From the NCBI GenBank assembly GCA_038093975.1, contig JBBPTG010000341.1, positions 1 to 22,647 of the forward strand: 22,647 bases of DNA, given 5' to 3'. The notes under the pieces were generated by a model. It was not told where the DNA came from. It was given only the letters and a program-made list of their open reading frames with translations, and made no database searches. A program made the translations under genes and the position numbers. The DNA comes from Chalciporus piperatus (lineage: Eukaryota > Basidiomycota > Agaricomycetes > Boletales > Boletaceae). Below are positions 20,790 to 22,647 of the stretch, in pieces (position 1 is the first letter of the stretch; every line of letters starts with the position of its first letter).

Positions 20790-22647
20790 ATGCCTCCCGC
20801 ACAACGAACCTATGTATGCGACTGCAGAAAGCATGGCTACATCCCCACCGACGTCAGTAAGGCCACTTTTTTTCGACACAAAGACCTTCGCAAAGAGCCA
20901 AATACGATCGCAAATCGGCTTGCTAGACAGAGCGAGGCGACCAAAGCAGAGGGCGAGGTCACAGAAGAGCAGGAGAACGCGAAAGAGTCTGAAGACAACG
21001 GTAGTGAACGTGAACGAGAAGATTCGCAACACGATCCCCCGCTACCTCCGTCTCAGAACGAGCAGACCTCCTTCTGCTCTCCGGAAAGACCTTCTCGACG
21101 ATATCCATTTGCAAAAACAGTAGGTTGAGCGCAAATTAATCCTCTGATAGTCGTCATCTAGATTCATCTCATGTACAGAATCAGGGCAATAATGAGACAG
21201 AGAGTCGTGGTCACTCTCGCTCTCCGAATCGCTCTCGCTCCCCAGATCGTCCTCTTACCCCAGATCATCCGCTTACCCCAAATCGTCCGCTTACCCCAGA
21301 TCGTCCGCCTACCCCAGATCGTCCGCCTACCCCAGATCGTCCGCCTACCCCAGATCGTTCGCCTACCCCAGATCGTTCGCCTAGCCCACCTCACCCTGTT
21401 GACCCAGACGAAGAAGAACTCCTCGCAAATATATACAATCGTGTATCACTCGAAGACCTCCGGACATCCATTGCGTTCGTTCACGCACTCTCAAATGCTT
21501 CGTTAGACGGTCCCTACTCGGATCTCGACTCGGATACTCTCAAACGACTCAGAAATCCACCAACATCTATCCTCACTCTTGACGGCAACGAGGATTTGAA
21601 AGCAGCCATTCAAATGTATCTCGGACTATCACATGCCCAAACTGATTACGACTCTATGCGCGACGTATTGATGGAACGCCTTCACATCAACACCTTTCCG
21701 ACATACTACCAGGCAAAACAAGCTGTCGAACAGCTCAGTGGCGTGTCGGGTATAATGCACGATATGTGTATTAACTCGTGCGTAGCGTACACAGGGCCAT
21801 ATTCAAATCTCGATCGTTGTCCCGAGTGCAGTCAAGGTCGTTACCGTGAGGATATCCTGCAACAGACAAGAGGGCGAAAGAAAGTTGCAAGACAACAATT
21901 CCCGACTATACCCATCGGTCCACAACTTCAAGCCATGTTTCGAGACCCGGGAAGTGCGATGGAGATGCAACATCGCAACGAGTACACCCGGCGGATTGTT
22001 CGTGAACTGAACGCATCGGCCGACGGGCTACTCAACAAGTTCTCGGACTTCCTCGATGGTTCTGACTATCTCGAAGCTGTCAAGTCAGGCAAAATCACTG
22101 AACATGACATCGTCCTTATGTTCTCAGTCGACGGTGCTCAATTATACCAATCGAAAGAGTCCGACTGTTGGATCTCGATCTGGGTTATTTTCGATCGCTC
22201 TCCCGAAACCCGCTACAAGAAGAAATACGTGTTACCTGGCTGCATCATTCCTGGACCGAAAAAACCCAAAAACCTCGACTCTTTCTTGTTTCCTGGATTC
22301 CATCACCTCGTAGCAATACAGAAGGAGGGACTCGAGATCTGGGATGCCGCTCGCAATGTCACATTCACATCTCACCCGTTTCTCGCTCTTAGTACTGCAG
22401 ACGGGCCTGGCCTCGCGTATCTGAATGGTCTCGTTGGTCACCATGGAAAGAACGGCTGTCGACTCTACTGTGGTCTCAAAGGTCGCCACAAGAAGGGACT
22501 CGGAATCTATTACCCCGTGCTTCTGAAGCCCGACGGATATACGATGGACGGATGCGATCACGATGATGTCGATCCCAAGAAAATCAAGTCTTCAGATCCT
22601 CAACTCTATCGGGCGAATCTCGCCTATCTTCTACAGTCGCGAACGGA
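20790..22647 (+). CDS. Tnp2-type (CACTA/EnSpm) transposase, 5' part
   Basis: Transposase of the Tnp2 family; it runs off the window. Exon 1 20790-21119 (110 codons) starts MPPAQRTYVCDCRKHGY and carries a likely zinc-binding cluster (CxCxxxH ... VSKATFFRH) that would bind DNA. Intron 21120-21178 (59 nt, GTAGGT...TACAG, phase 0). Exon 2 runs open from 21179 to the end (489 codons). It opens with a Ser/Arg- and Pro-rich linker with eight hexapeptide repeats, followed by an acidic stretch. The Tnp2 core follows: MHDMCINSCVAYTGPYSN, a Cys pair CPEC, FPTIPIGPQLQAMF, LMFSVDGAQLYQSKESDCW, LDSFLFPGFHHLVAIQKEGL, SHPFLALSTADGPG and GLVGHHGKNGCRLYC. SVDG probably holds the first acidic catalytic residue (inference). 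No lesion is visible, so this copy may be intact. Other acceptors (21150, 21161) would break the frame or be less good. Confidence 0.92.
21242..21385 (+). repeat. 18-bp tandem repeat coding for PDRPPT-like hexapeptides
   Basis: Eight in-frame units start at 21242 and repeat every 18 bp, reading PDRPLT, PDHPLT, PNRPLT, three PDRPPT, PDRSPT and PDRSPS. The middle three are nearly identical at DNA level, suggesting recent slippage. It lies in the linker between the zinc cluster and the core of the transposase. Confidence 0.93.

Overview
The window looks like a piece of an Agaricomycete (mushroom-type basidiomycete) nuclear genome. Genes are split by many 40-70 nt GT-AG introns, and both transposase families seen (Plavaka-like and Tnp2/CACTA-like) are typical of that group. 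A mitochondrial MICOS subunit and a glycolytic enzyme sit between repeat-rich ends. Genus cannot be told from the sequence alone. All identifications rest on reading translations and on family knowledge; no search was run.

Left end (1-7449) is a nest of mobile DNA. Positions 1-303 carry a 76-bp tandem array whose units are each a long palindrome. Positions 304-3299 form a 3-kb gene-less element with 60-bp terminal inverted repeats (58/60 matching, containing CACTG ends) and inward minisatellites that are inverted with respect to each other. Directly at its right edge begins a Plavaka-type transposase reading frame (3301-7449). That frame is broken by a 593-bp solo LTR (3541-4133, 5-bp target duplication GTTGG) and by one TAG codon (6324-6326). 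The LTR carries seven TGAGTCA sites, four at exact 10-bp spacing, plus GATA and TTACGTAA sites, all upstream of a TATA box on the minus strand.

Middle (7962-17163) is host-gene territory. MIC60/mitofilin (+, 7962-10124, 659 aa) is followed by a predicted 710-aa fusion of a seven-bladed WD40 propeller to a non-RD protein kinase (+, 10439-13014). Convergent to it lies a flavin-dependent halogenase (-, 13280-15434; start codon not found; 7-bp duplication at an exon end). Next is an unrecognised 335-aa coiled-coil protein (-, 15964-17163).

Right end (17690-22647): a decayed six-hairpin glycosidase-like pseudogene, then an intact triosephosphate isomerase gene (+, 19257-20380, six exons, 251 aa). 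After a 409-bp gap with a strong hairpin comes the 5' part of a Tnp2-type CACTA transposase (+, 20790 to beyond the window) with an 18-bp repeat encoding a PDRPPT-like hexapeptide.

The genes form no obvious pathway. MIC60 and TPI are housekeeping; the halogenase, WD40-kinase and dead glycosidase are accessory; both flanks are transposon-derived. The most unusual items are the WD40-kinase fusion, the LTR with phased bZIP sites, and the inverted-minisatellite element.
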